DNA of 45,967 nt from an uncultured Prevotella sp. (GTDB taxonomy: Bacteria; Bacteroidota; Bacteroidia; Bacteroidales; Bacteroidaceae). The notes beneath the pieces are model-generated. The model was not told the DNA's origin and made no database searches. It saw only the letters and a program-made list of their open reading frames with translations. Position numbers and translations under genes: made by a program. The stretch spans positions 1-45,967 of the forward strand of contig URLI01000015.1 of the NCBI GenBank assembly GCA_900548585.1. Reading direction: 5' to 3'. This document shows, piece by piece, positions 22,823 through 30,977 of this stretch; within the stretch, counting starts at the first letter, position 1, and every line of letters begins with the position of its first letter.

Positions 22823-24862
22823 CTATTCCTCGTCTTCCAACAGTCCTTTCAGCCTTATTATCTCGTCGCGGTACTGCGCGGCCTGTAGGAAATCAAGTTC
22901 CTTAGCCGCCTTTTTCATCAGGATGGCAGTGTCATCGATACTTTTCTCTATCTGTTTCCGGCTCATCTTGCGCATTATCGGGTCGGCGACCATTTCCAGT
23001 CTGTCCTTCTCGATATAAGGTCTGTAAGCCTTGGCTTTCGGTGTGTCTGCGTTATCCTCTCCTCCATGTCTCACGAGCAGGTTGCTGTCGATGGCCTTTA
23101 CAATCTGTTTCGGCGTTATGCCGTGCTCCTCGTTGTATTTCAACTGCTTGGTGCGCCGCCGCGTTGTCTCGTCGATGGTCTGCCTCATGCTTTTCGTTAT
23201 GGTGTCGGCATACATTATCACCTTTCCGTTCACGTTGCGCGCCGCGCGTCCTGCCGTCTGTGTCAGCGAGCGGTGCGAGCGCAGGAAGCCCTCCTTGTCG
23301 GCGTCAAGTATTGCGACGAGCGACACCTCCGGCAGGTCGAGGCCCTCGCGCAGCAGGTTCACCCCGACAAGCACGTCGAAAGTCCCCTGCCGCAGGTCGG
23401 TCATTATCTTCACGCGGTCGAGTGTCGCCACGTCGCTGTGTATATAGTTTGCCCTCACGCCGTTGTTTAGCAGGTATTCTGTCAGTTCCTCCGCCATTCT
23501 CTTCGTCAGCGTTGTCACAAGCACACGCTCGTCGTGCTTGCACCGCTCCACAATCTCGTCCATAAGGTCGTCTATCTGGTTCTCGCTCGGTCGCACCTCA
23601 ATCTCCGGGTCCAACAGTCCCGTGGGGCGTATCACCTGTTCCACCACGACGCCGCCCGCCTCGTTCAGTTCGTAGTCGGCGGGTGTCGCCGAGACATAGA
23701 TCACCTGCTTCGTCATCGCCTGGAACTCCTCGAACTTCAGTGGCCTGTTGTCGAACGCGGCAGGAAGCCGGAAGCCATACTCCACGAGGTTCGTCTTTCG
23801 CGCGCGGTCGCCGCCGTACATCGCGCTGATCTGCGGCACGCTCACATGGCTCTCGTCAATCACGAGCAGGAATTCCTCCGGGAAGAAGTCGAACAGGCAG
23901 TATGGCCTCTCGCCCGCCTTCCTGCCGTCGAAGTAACGGCTGTAGTTCTCTATTCCCGAGCAGTGTCCCAGTTCCTTTATCATCTCCATGTCATACTCCA
24001 CCCGCTCCTTTATCCTCTGCGCCTTCATCGTGTCGCCGATGCCTTTGAAGTATTCCACGCGCTCCACGAGGTCGTCCTGTATCATGCGTATTGCCGACGC
24101 TGTCTGTTCCTTCGACGTGACGAAGAGGTTTGCCGGGTAAATCTGGTATTCCCCGAAGCGCGCCGTGCTGTGGTATGTCACGGAGTCCAATTCCTCGATG
24201 CTGTCTATCTCGTCGTCCCACCACGACACCCTCAGCACGTTGTCGCTGTATGCCATGAACACGTCAACCGTGTCTCCCTTGACTCGGAAGTTGCCGCGCT
24301 TCAGTTCTATGTCATTTCTGACGTATAGTGCGTCAACCAGTTGCCTGAGGAACATGTTGCGGTCCAGCCGCTGCCCTTTCCTTATCGCAATCACGCTGTT
24401 TGCCATCGCCACTGGTCCCCCCATGCCGTAGATGCACGACACCGACGACACCACCACCACGTCTTTCCTTCCCGAGAGCAGCGCCGACACCGCCGACAGC
24501 CGCAGCCGGTCGATTTCCTCGTTTATCGAAAGATCCTTCTCGATGTATGTGTCAGTCTGCGGCAGGTAGGCCTCCGGCTGGTAGTAGTCGTAGTAACTGA
24601 CATAATACTCCACGGCGTTCTCCGGGAAGAAGCCCCTCATCTCCTGGTACAGCTGCGCCGCCAGGGTCTTGTTGTGGCTAAGGATGAGTGTCGGGCGTTG
24701 CACGTTTGCAATCACGTTTGCCACGGTGAACGTCTTGCCGGAACCGGTCACGCCGAGCAGCACCTGTGCCTTGTCGCCGCGCAGCACTCCCTCTGTCAGT
24801 TGGCTTATCGCCTCCGGCTGGTCTCCGGTGGGTTCATATTGCGATGTCAGTTTGAAATCCAT
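22823..24862 (-). CDS. uvrB: Excinuclease ABC subunit B
   Basis: UvrB is the damage-verifying, ATP-dependent subunit of nucleotide excision repair; it is loaded by UvrA and recruits UvrC. The 679-residue product has Walker A GVTGSGKT (37-44), the DNA-clamping beta-hairpin YYVSYYDYYQPEAYLP (86-101) and the DESH helicase box in LLVIDESHVSVPQISAMYGG. Helicase motifs V/VI follow (LLREGLDLPEVSLVAILDAD and QTAGRAARN). A UVR domain at about 636-672 binds UvrC. The start is canonical for the family. The promoter lies so close that the mRNA may be leaderless. Confidence 0.97.
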   Translation of the reverse strand: MDFKLTSQYEPTGDQPEAISQLTEGVLRGDKAQVLLGVTGSGKTFTVANVIANVQRPTLILSHNKTLAAQLYQEMRGFFPENAVEYYVSYYDYYQPEAYLPQTDTYIEKDLSINEEIDRLRLSAVSALLSGRKDVVVVSSVSCIYGMGGPVAMANSVIAIRKGQRLDRNMFLRQLVDALYVRNDIELKRGNFRVKGDTVDVFMAYSDNVLRVSWWDDEIDSIEELDSVTYHSTARFGEYQIYPANLFVTSKEQTASAIRMIQDDLVERVEYFKGIGDTMKAQRIKERVEYDMEMIKELGHCSGIENYSRYFDGRKAGERPYCLFDFFPEEFLLVIDESHVSVPQISAMYGGDRARKTNLVEYGFRLPAAFDNRPLKFEEFQAMTKQVIYVSATPADYELNEAGGVVVEQVIRPTGLLDPEIEVRPSENQIDDLMDEIVERCKHDERVLVTTLTKRMAEELTEYLLNNGVRANYIHSDVATLDRVKIMTDLRQGTFDVLVGVNLLREGLDLPEVSLVAILDADKEGFLRSHRSLTQTAGRAARNVNGKVIMYADTITKSMRQTIDETTRRRTKQLKYNEEHGITPKQIVKAIDSNLLVRHGGEDNADTPKAKAYRPYIEKDRLEMVADPIMRKMSRKQIEKSIDDTAILMKKAAKELDFLQAAQYRDEIIRLKGLLEDEE

Positions 24863-24866
24863 TCCG

Positions 24867-24898
24867 CAAAGTTACTCAAAATCCGGGTTATTGGCAAA
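24867..24898 (-). promoter_or_regulatory. Promoter of uvrB, nearly touching the start codon
   Basis: On the minus strand TTTG (24898-24895), 20 bp, TAACTTTG (24874-24867), then only four bases before the ATG at 24862. Transcription should begin at or within a few bases of the A of the start codon. Confidence 0.75.
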
Positions 24899-24915
24899 CG
24901 TTTTAAATGATAAAC

Positions 24916-24945
24916 TTGCCATTCCGTTTTTTTTCACTAACTTTG
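24916..24945 (+). promoter_or_regulatory. Promoter of the helicase-exonuclease gene
   Basis: TTG (24916-24918), 19 bp, TAACTTTG (24938-24945). The start is near 24949, giving a leader of about 20 nt. It is back-to-back with the uvrB promoter; the two -33 boxes are 17 bp apart. Confidence 0.78.
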
Positions 24946-24970
24946 TGGCTGACATTAAACAGATGACGCG

Positions 24971-27610
24971 ATGTATGCCAGACATTATGACGAGAAGCAG
25001 CGCGAGGTGATTGCCGCACAGCGTGGCTACCACCTCGTGCTTGCTCCGCCGGGGTGCGGCAAGACGGAGGTGCTCGCCGAGCGCATCATGCAGGCGCACG
25101 GGCAGGGGGTGGACTATGGCGACATGCTCTGCCTGACGTTCACCAACCGTGCATCGCGGGGTATGCGCGAGAGGATTGAGAAGATGGCTGGCGGAAACGT
25201 GGACGAGCTTTTCGTCGGCAACATACACAAGTTCTGCTCGCAGTTCCTTTTTGACAACGGCGTGCTGCCGCTGGAAACATCGATACTCGACGAGGACGAC
25301 GGGATAAGCATAATCGCCGACTTCCTGCAGCAAGACGAGATGGAGGTGCAGGGGGACTCCAAGATGCGCCACAGGTATTCCACGATAGTCAACCTACAGC
25401 ACTTCATGCACCAGTATGCCGGAGACTATCCGCGCGGACTGATGGTGCATGGGGAGGACGTGAACGCCAAGGCACTGAAACAGATATGCGCGATAACGGA
25501 AAAAGAGTTCTCGCGCGGAAGCATATCGGAGATATACCGCAACATCGACGAATATTGCCTGCGCGCGGAACTGAACCGCAACGGCGAGATACAGAACTTC
25601 GTGCGCATGATGGCGGCCGCGCGGCACTATGAGGAATACAAGCGGATGAACAACCTCGTCGACTTTGCCGACCTGCTGCTCCTCGCGTATGACACGCTGC
25701 GGGACGGGGAGGCAGGCAGGCGGTACGGCTGGATTCAGATTGACGAGGTGCAAGACCTCAGTCCGCTGCAACTTGAGATAATCGACCTCGTGACCGACCG
25801 CCGCTCGCCGGCGGTGATGTACCTCGGCGACAGCCAGCAGTCGATATATTCCTTCATGGGCGCGAAGAGCGAGACGCTGAACATGCTCGCGCGACGCTGC
25901 ACCGTACACAACCTGTACACCAACTACCGCTCGCCGAAGTATCTCCTCGACGTGTTCAACACCTACGGTCACGAGATGCTGGGCATAGACGGGCAACTGT
26001 TGCCGCAGACAGCATACGAGGCAGAGCAGCAACCCGGTGACCTTCTCATAAGGTGCTCCGACAACAGCATTGACGAGCAGCAGGACGCGGCGGAACTCGC
26101 CAAGCGGATAAGCGAGCGGTTCGCAGGCGAGACGGTGGCGGTGGTGGTGAGTTACAACAGCGAGGCGGACGACATAAGTGCGCGGCTGACAAACCTCGGG
26201 GTGAACCATTTCAAGGTGTCCGGGCGTGACCTGTTCTCCGAACCGGTGGTGAAACTGCTGCTCGCACATTTTGGTGTGGTGACTGGCGAGCACAACTTCC
26301 TCGCATGGTCGCGCATACTGGCAGGCATAAACGCCGCCAGGTCCCACTCGGAGGCGCGCGACATAGTGCGCAACCTCGCCACAAATGGCATGACACCGGC
26401 CGACCTAATGCGCGACGACGGCATAACGTCGCTGCAGGAGTTCCTCCAGGCATACTCGCACGATGACATAGTGGTGTTCGACACCGAGACGACGGGGCTT
26501 TCAGTAGAGGAAGACGATGTCGTGCAGATTGCTGCCGTGAAGCTGCACCGTGGAACGCTGGTGGAAGGGTCGGAGCTCAACGTTTTCATGCGCACTGACC
26601 GCGAGATACCGCGTATGCTCGGCGACACGCCGAATCCGCTCGTCGGGGAATACCGCAGGCGCGAGTTGGCGGAGGCCGGCGACGGGCTGCGGCGTTTCCT
26701 CGACTATGCCGCCGGCTGCGTGCTGCTCGGGCATAACTCCGCCTATGACTACCACATAATGGACAACAACCTGCGCCGCCGCTGCGGCATAACCGATTTC
26801 GCGCAGCGTTTCCCGCGATGCCTCGACACGCTGCACATCGCACGCATCGTCAGCCCGAGGCTGCGCAGCCACAAGTTGAAGGACCTCATAGTGGAGTTCG
26901 GCATAGAGGGCGAGAACTCACACCTTGCCAATGATGACATAATGGCAACATGGCACCTGGCGGAGCATTGCTTCCGCGAAGGCAGGCATATTGCAGAGCG
27001 GCAGGTGGAAATGCCTATAAAGTACAGGCGTGCGGCAACGCGCCTGCGGCAGGTGTACAAACCACTCTACGACCACGCCCGCTCACTTCTGTACGTGGAA
27101 CGTGGCGGCGAGGGCTCGACCCTGCTTGCCGAGTGGCGGCACGCATACGATTACCTAACAGACACTTGCAGGATGAAGCCAGTGGACAAGATGCCATACG
27201 TTGAGCGCTATATAGCCGGCGAGTTGACAGGCGGCGACCGCAGTCCCCTGCATGTGCAGCTTGAGCAGTACTCCAACACCCTCAACACGCTGAAGGAGGC
27301 CGACCTCTGCGGCAGCAGTGCCGTCGATGACAGGGTTTTTGTCTCCACCGTGCATAAGGCCAAGGGACTGGAGTTTGACAACGTGATAGTGTTCGGGGTG
27401 AGCGACGGCAACTACCCGGGCTTCTTCTCGCGCAACGACCCACAGCGTCAGCAGGAGGAGATGCGCCGCCTGTATGTCGCCATGTCGCGTGCAAAACGCA
27501 GGCTGATACTCACCTGGAGCAAGAAGCGGATAACACAGTGGGGGAGGGTCTTCCCACAGGAAATCTCCGCGTTCGTGGCATGTATATCGCACTTCTTCCG
27601 CCAGATGTGA
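24971..27610 (+). CDS. UvrD/Rep-type helicase with inserted DEDDh 3'-5' exonuclease domain
   Basis: The 879-residue protein is a superfamily 1A DNA helicase. Walker A APPGCGKT is at 25-32, motif Ia at LTFTNRASRGMRERI, Walker B WIQIDEVQDLSP near 254 and motif III GDSQQSIYSFMGA near 287. Motifs V/VI, STVHKAKGLEFDNVIVFGV (about 790) and RRLYVAMSRAKRRLIL (about 832), are at the far end. Between the halves, about residues 495-665, sits a DnaQ-like exonuclease with all DEDDh residues: FDTETTGL, the GHNSAYDYHIMDNNL aspartate, and HLANDDIMAT (H-x4-D). It could unwind and degrade DNA together. It is divergent from uvrB, which suggests repair, but the pathway is not proven. GC-rich codon use is like its neighbours. 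Confidence 0.9.
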   Translation: MYARHYDEKQREVIAAQRGYHLVLAPPGCGKTEVLAERIMQAHGQGVDYGDMLCLTFTNRASRGMRERIEKMAGGNVDELFVGNIHKFCSQFLFDNGVLPLETSILDEDDGISIIADFLQQDEMEVQGDSKMRHRYSTIVNLQHFMHQYAGDYPRGLMVHGEDVNAKALKQICAITEKEFSRGSISEIYRNIDEYCLRAELNRNGEIQNFVRMMAAARHYEEYKRMNNLVDFADLLLLAYDTLRDGEAGRRYGWIQIDEVQDLSPLQLEIIDLVTDRRSPAVMYLGDSQQSIYSFMGAKSETLNMLARRCTVHNLYTNYRSPKYLLDVFNTYGHEMLGIDGQLLPQTAYEAEQQPGDLLIRCSDNSIDEQQDAAELAKRISERFAGETVAVVVSYNSEADDISARLTNLGVNHFKVSGRDLFSEPVVKLLLAHFGVVTGEHNFLAWSRILAGINAARSHSEARDIVRNLATNGMTPADLMRDDGITSLQEFLQAYSHDDIVVFDTETTGLSVEEDDVVQIAAVKLHRGTLVEGSELNVFMRTDREIPRMLGDTPNPLVGEYRRRELAEAGDGLRRFLDYAAGCVLLGHNSAYDYHIMDNNLRRRCGITDFAQRFPRCLDTLHIARIVSPRLRSHKLKDLIVEFGIEGENSHLANDDIMATWHLAEHCFREGRHIAERQVEMPIKYRRAATRLRQVYKPLYDHARSLLYVERGGEGSTLLAEWRHAYDYLTDTCRMKPVDKMPYVERYIAGELTGGDRSPLHVQLEQYSNTLNTLKEADLCGSSAVDDRVFVSTVHKAKGLEFDNVIVFGVSDGNYPGFFSRNDPQRQQEEMRRLYVAMSRAKRRLILTWSKKRITQWGRVFPQEISAFVACISHFFRQM

Positions 27611-27700
27611 CAGTCAGGAACTGCTTTGCGGTGTGACATGGCGCGCAATGCCTTTCTTGTGGCACAATGTTTGTATGTATATTAATATAACGTAGGACTT

Positions 27701-28909
27701 ATGGAATCTATAAAGTCAATTTTCAGAATAGGTGCGGGGCCGTCGAGCAGCCACACCATGGGGCCGCAGAAGGCCGCTATAGTATTTGGCGAGAAACACC
27801 CTCATGCGAAATCGTTTGAGGTGACACTCTATGGAAGTCTTGCCGCCACGGGCAAGGGTCACATGACCGACGTGGCGATAACAGATGTTCTCAGTAAAAT
27901 CGCACCGGTTGAAATCGTGTGGAAGGCAGACGAGACTCTCCCTTTCCACCCCAACGGCATGATGTTCAAGGCAACGGACGGCGAAGGAAATCCCACCGAC
28001 GGCTGGACGGTGTACAGCATCGGTGGCGGCGCGCTGTCGGAGGGCAAGGAAGTTGGCGACATGTTCGCCGCCCCATCCGTATATGAGCTCTCGACGATAA
28101 TCGACATCGAGAAGTGGTGCGAGAAGAACGGCCGTCATTTCTGGGAATATGTCGAGTTGCGCGAGGGGAAGGAGATTTGGGAGTATCTGGAGGAAGTGTG
28201 GAAAACCATGCAGGAGTCTGTTGAGCGCGGTCTTGAGAACGAGGGTGTCCTTCCCGGGCCACTCAACCTGTCGCGCAAGGCAGCCACATATTTCATAAAG
28301 GCGCGCGCCTACAAGGCATCGTTGCAGTCGCGCGGAATGGTTTATGCCTACGCGCTGGCGGTGAGCGAGGAGAATGCCGGCATGGGAAAGATTGTCACTG
28401 CCCCCACCTGCGGGTCGTGCGGTGTCGTCCCGGCGGTGATGTATGCCATGTCGCGTCACAACGGCTTCTCCGACAAGCGCATCATGCGCGCTCTGGCCAC
28501 CGCCGGCCTGTTCGGCAACGTGGTGAAGTCGAACGCTTCAATATCCGGTGCCGAGGTGGGATGCCAGGGCGAGGTTGGCGTCGCGTGCGCAATGGCATCT
28601 GCCGCAGCATGCCAGTTGTTCGGCGGAACACCGTCGCAGGTGGAATATGCAGCCGAGATGGGACTTGAGCATCACCTCGGCATGACGTGCGACCCGGTGT
28701 GCGGATTGGTTCAGATTCCTTGCATCGAGCGAAATGCCTTTGCCGCCTGCCGCGCGCTCGACGCGCAGCTGTATGCCTCGTTCAGCGACGGCCGCCACCG
28801 CGTTTCGTTCGACCGTGTTGTTGAGGTTATGAAGAAGACCGGCCACGACATACCGTCGCTCTACAAGGAGACGAGCGAGGGAGGACTGGCACACGGATTT
28901 GAATGGTAA
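27701..28909 (+). CDS. sdaA: L-serine ammonia-lyase (iron-sulfur L-serine dehydratase)
   Basis: This enzyme deaminates L-serine to pyruvate and ammonia using a [4Fe-4S] cluster. The 402-residue single chain joins the beta-like N-terminal domain (SIFRIGAGPSSSHTMGP at 6-22) with the alpha domain. Candidate cluster cysteines are in APTCGSCGVVPAVM (about 232-245) and DPVCGLVQIPCIERNAFAA (about 330-348). It is slightly shorter than E. coli SdaA. No clear promoter was found in the 90 bp upstream. The gene fits amino-acid fermentation and would make the enzyme oxygen-sensitive. Confidence 0.93.
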   Translation: MESIKSIFRIGAGPSSSHTMGPQKAAIVFGEKHPHAKSFEVTLYGSLAATGKGHMTDVAITDVLSKIAPVEIVWKADETLPFHPNGMMFKATDGEGNPTDGWTVYSIGGGALSEGKEVGDMFAAPSVYELSTIIDIEKWCEKNGRHFWEYVELREGKEIWEYLEEVWKTMQESVERGLENEGVLPGPLNLSRKAATYFIKARAYKASLQSRGMVYAYALAVSEENAGMGKIVTAPTCGSCGVVPAVMYAMSRHNGFSDKRIMRALATAGLFGNVVKSNASISGAEVGCQGEVGVACAMASAAACQLFGGTPSQVEYAAEMGLEHHLGMTCDPVCGLVQIPCIERNAFAACRALDAQLYASFSDGRHRVSFDRVVEVMKKTGHDIPSLYKETSEGGLAHGFEW

Positions 28910-28993
28910 CAAGTGGAAGAGCAAACTAATTGACGGCATATTCCGGGTTCGGGCGTGCCAAAGTATAACAACAATAAAAAAAGCAAAAGAATT

Positions 28994-29398
28994 ATGGCAA
29001 TTTCAGTATCAAAGTATCTTGGGAATGGACGCGTGGAGGCCACGCATGTTGCATCAGGACATAAAACGATAACCGACGCGGTGAAGGCTGTGGGCGGGAA
29101 AGGCGAGTACCCGACACCGGTTGACGTCCTCGGGCAGTCTCTCGCAAACTGCGCGCTCACCGTCATGGCAATCCGCGCATCGAAGGAGGGCATAGACCTT
29201 ACTGGCAGCTATGCCGAGGTGGAGCGCTCGGAGGAGAGCATGGAGACGTTCAGCGTGACGAAACTCAATGTGGTGTTCCACATGAAGGGCAACTTCGATG
29301 AAAAGACACGCCGGAAACTCGAGACATTCGCCCACAAGGGATGTTTCGTGGGCAATACCCTCACGGCAGAGAAGAACTTCAAGTTCATATATGAATAA
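28994..29398 (+). CDS. OsmC/Ohr family peroxiredoxin-like protein
   Basis: OsmC-family proteins reduce organic hydroperoxides through two cysteines. In this 134-residue protein the pair is Cys53 (SLANCALTVM) and Cys117 (AHKGCFVGNTL), both in the expected motif context. The glycine-rich strand region at the start and the central helix are as in the family. I start at ATG 28994 (MAISVSKYLG) rather than an upstream in-frame codon because the extra residues are Lys/Asn-rich filler. It follows the serine lyase gene by 84 bp, and a terminator comes right after. Confidence 0.88.
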   Translation: MAISVSKYLGNGRVEATHVASGHKTITDAVKAVGGKGEYPTPVDVLGQSLANCALTVMAIRASKEGIDLTGSYAEVERSEESMETFSVTKLNVVFHMKGNFDEKTRRKLETFAHKGCFVGNTLTAEKNFKFIYE

Positions 29399-29406
29399 AA
29401 CAGTTT

Positions 29407-29456
29407 GAAAACGGTGATTTCAGGAAAACAACTCTTGTGATCCCCGTTTTCATTTT
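29407..29456 (+). terminator. Terminator after the OsmC gene
   Basis: GAAAACGG (29407-29414) pairs with CCGTTTTC (29444-29451), followed by ATTTTTATTTTT. It overlaps the promoter of the next gene. Confidence 0.65.
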
Positions 29457-29464
29457 TATTTTTG
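29435..29464 (+). promoter_or_regulatory. Promoter of the TfoX-like gene, overlapping a terminator
   Basis: TTG (29435-29437), 19 bp, TATTTTTG (29457-29464). The ATG at 29475 is only 10 bp further, so the leader would be about 5-7 nt. Confidence 0.5.
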
Positions 29465-29474
29465 TCCATCATAC

Positions 29475-29801
29475 ATGGCAAGTGACATAGATTTTGTGCA
29501 GTATATCGCCGACCAATGCAGCGGCGCGGGGGAGATTGTTACGCGCAAGATGTTCGGCGATTACGCCATTTACTGCAACGGCAAGATTTTCGGACTGATA
29601 AGTGACAACGGCCTATACCTGAAACCAACCGACGTGGGGCGGGAAATGCTCGGAGAGGTTGAGCTGCGTCCGCCTTACGAAGGTGCGAGGGACTATTTAT
29701 ACATTGCCGATGTCGACGACCGTGAATTGCTGTCATCGGTTGTGCGGGAAATGTACAAGGTGCTGCCTGACCCTAAGCCAAGGAAGAAGAAAAAGCGTTG
29801 A
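29475..29801 (+). CDS. TfoX N-terminal domain protein
   Basis: The 108-residue protein consists of the TfoX N-terminal domain alone: MFGDYAIYCNGKIFGLISDNGLYLKP in the middle, which I read as its core beta-sheet, and a Lys/Arg-rich tail (PRKKKKR). In gammaproteobacteria TfoX/Sxy controls competence together with CRP. In Bacteroidota this single domain is common and its role is not established. It lacks the C-terminal TfoX domain. It stands alone, with its own promoter and only a weak GTTG/CAAC-T7 hairpin after it. Confidence 0.8.
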   Translation: MASDIDFVQYIADQCSGAGEIVTRKMFGDYAIYCNGKIFGLISDNGLYLKPTDVGREMLGEVELRPPYEGARDYLYIADVDDRELLSSVVREMYKVLPDPKPRKKKKR

Positions 29802-29860
29802 GGCAACATTTTTTTCATCATTTGGTTAGGAAACCACAGACGATGCCGTCATATAGGTAA

Positions 29861-30373
29861 ATGACAATAAATAACCAAATGCCAGGGAAAGATGAGGTGG
29901 AACGCCTATATAGCGTTTGCTACGGCAGGATGTGCTGGCTGGCAGGCATAATGCTTAATGATGATGAGGAAGGTCGCGACGTGGCGAGCGAGATGTTTGC
30001 AAGACTTTCTGAGGGGAGGCTGCGCCTGCCTGCCGGCAGGGAAGAGAACTATCTCATGGCGTGCGTCCGCAACCGCTGTCTGGACATCATTGCCCACATG
30101 AAGGTGAGGGAACGTGTCATTCGGCATCTCACGCTCGATGCGTCGCCGACGGTGGTGCCTGTGGAGGAACGTGAGCGTAAGATTGAGCGTGTGCTGAGCT
30201 ATGCCGAGAGAGAACTGCGACCGCAGACGATGAGGGTGTTCCAACTTAGATTTGAAGGCGAAAAGTCATACCGTGAGATTGCCGACATGCTCGGAATCAG
30301 CGAGACATCCGTATATAAAAATCTTTCAAAGGCACTGGTGAAACTTAAAGAATTTGCCGATAATGATGAATGA
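29861..30373 (+). CDS. ECF (extracytoplasmic function) sigma factor, FecI-like
   Basis: The 170-residue protein has sigma region 2 (about 12-75, with the DVASEMFARLSEGRL stretch) and region 4 with a helix-turn-helix at 136-163 (SYREIADMLGISETSVYKNL). It lacks regions 1 and 3, as ECF factors do. It is followed, with an 11-bp overlap, by a membrane anti-sigma-like gene and then a TonB receptor with STN domain, so it probably drives transcription of that receptor after an outer-membrane signal. No standard -33/-7 pair is seen in its upstream 60 bp; autoregulation is possible. Confidence 0.85.
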   Translation: MTINNQMPGKDEVERLYSVCYGRMCWLAGIMLNDDEEGRDVASEMFARLSEGRLRLPAGREENYLMACVRNRCLDIIAHMKVRERVIRHLTLDASPTVVPVEERERKIERVLSYAERELRPQTMRVFQLRFEGEKSYREIADMLGISETSVYKNLSKALVKLKEFADNDE

Positions 30374-30977
30374 TGAAAAAATGGAGATGCTGTTGCGCAT
30401 CGTGGAACATCCGGAACTGTTTGACGACAGTGAGATAGAGCGTTTCCTTGATGACGAGGAATGCCGTGAGTATTACGAGTTGATGGTGATGGCTGAGGAA
30501 GGATTCAGGCGTAGGAAGTATGATGATGCAATGCTGGTCCGGACGGAGGCATCGTCGCGGGTGTCTGCTCCATGTTGGCGGAAGGTGTCTGCCGTGGCCG
30601 CCGGTGTCGTGATGATTGCCGGCATCGCCTTTGCCGCAATACGGTTGGCCGGAGGCAGTGGCAAGCCATCTTTGGAGGAAACGCAGGCGAAACGCGAGGC
30701 AGTGAGTGCCGTCGCACATAGTGATGCGCCGGCAAAAGAGGAGAATGTGGTTTCGGCAGAGCCACGTGTGTTTGAGAACGAGAGTCTGGAGAAAGTGCTT
30801 TCGGAGATGTGTGAGTTCTACGATTTTAAGGTGGAATTCAGGAGGGACGAGGTTCGCAGGCTGCGCCTGTTCTTCAAGTGGGACAAGAGCCACAGCGCGG
30901 AGGAGGTGGCGAACGATTTGAACCATTTCGACCGCGTGAACATTGTCATAGAAAACCGGACATTTATTGTTGAATGA
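30363..30977 (+). CDS. Shortened FecR-like anti-sigma protein with DUF4974-like C-terminus
   Basis: The 204-residue protein has a cytoplasmic N-terminal part (about 1-75) with acidic helices, one membrane helix (WRKVSAVAAGVVMIAGIAFAA, about 76-97) and a periplasmic C-terminal domain (about 140-204: ESLEKVLSEMCEFYDFKVEF, HFDRVNIVIENRTF) that looks like DUF4974/STN. The central FecR domain of normal anti-sigma regulators is absent. It should hold or release the ECF factor upstream. The ATG at 30363 overlaps the sigma gene; a TTG 9 bp further upstream is possible. Its end overlaps the receptor start (ATGA). Confidence 0.75.
   Translation: MMNDEKMEMLLRIVEHPELFDDSEIERFLDDEECREYYELMVMAEEGFRRRKYDDAMLVRTEASSRVSAPCWRKVSAVAAGVVMIAGIAFAAIRLAGGSGKPSLEETQAKREAVSAVAHSDAPAKEENVVSAEPRVFENESLEKVLSEMCEFYDFKVEFRRDEVRRLRLFFKWDKSHSAEEVANDLNHFDRVNIVIENRTFIVE

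Noticed and set aside
29821..29860. ECF-type autoregulatory promoter (GGAAACC ... GTCA)
   Set aside because: The distance between the two parts is about 13 bp, shorter than the usual 16-17, and no second copy was found to support it.
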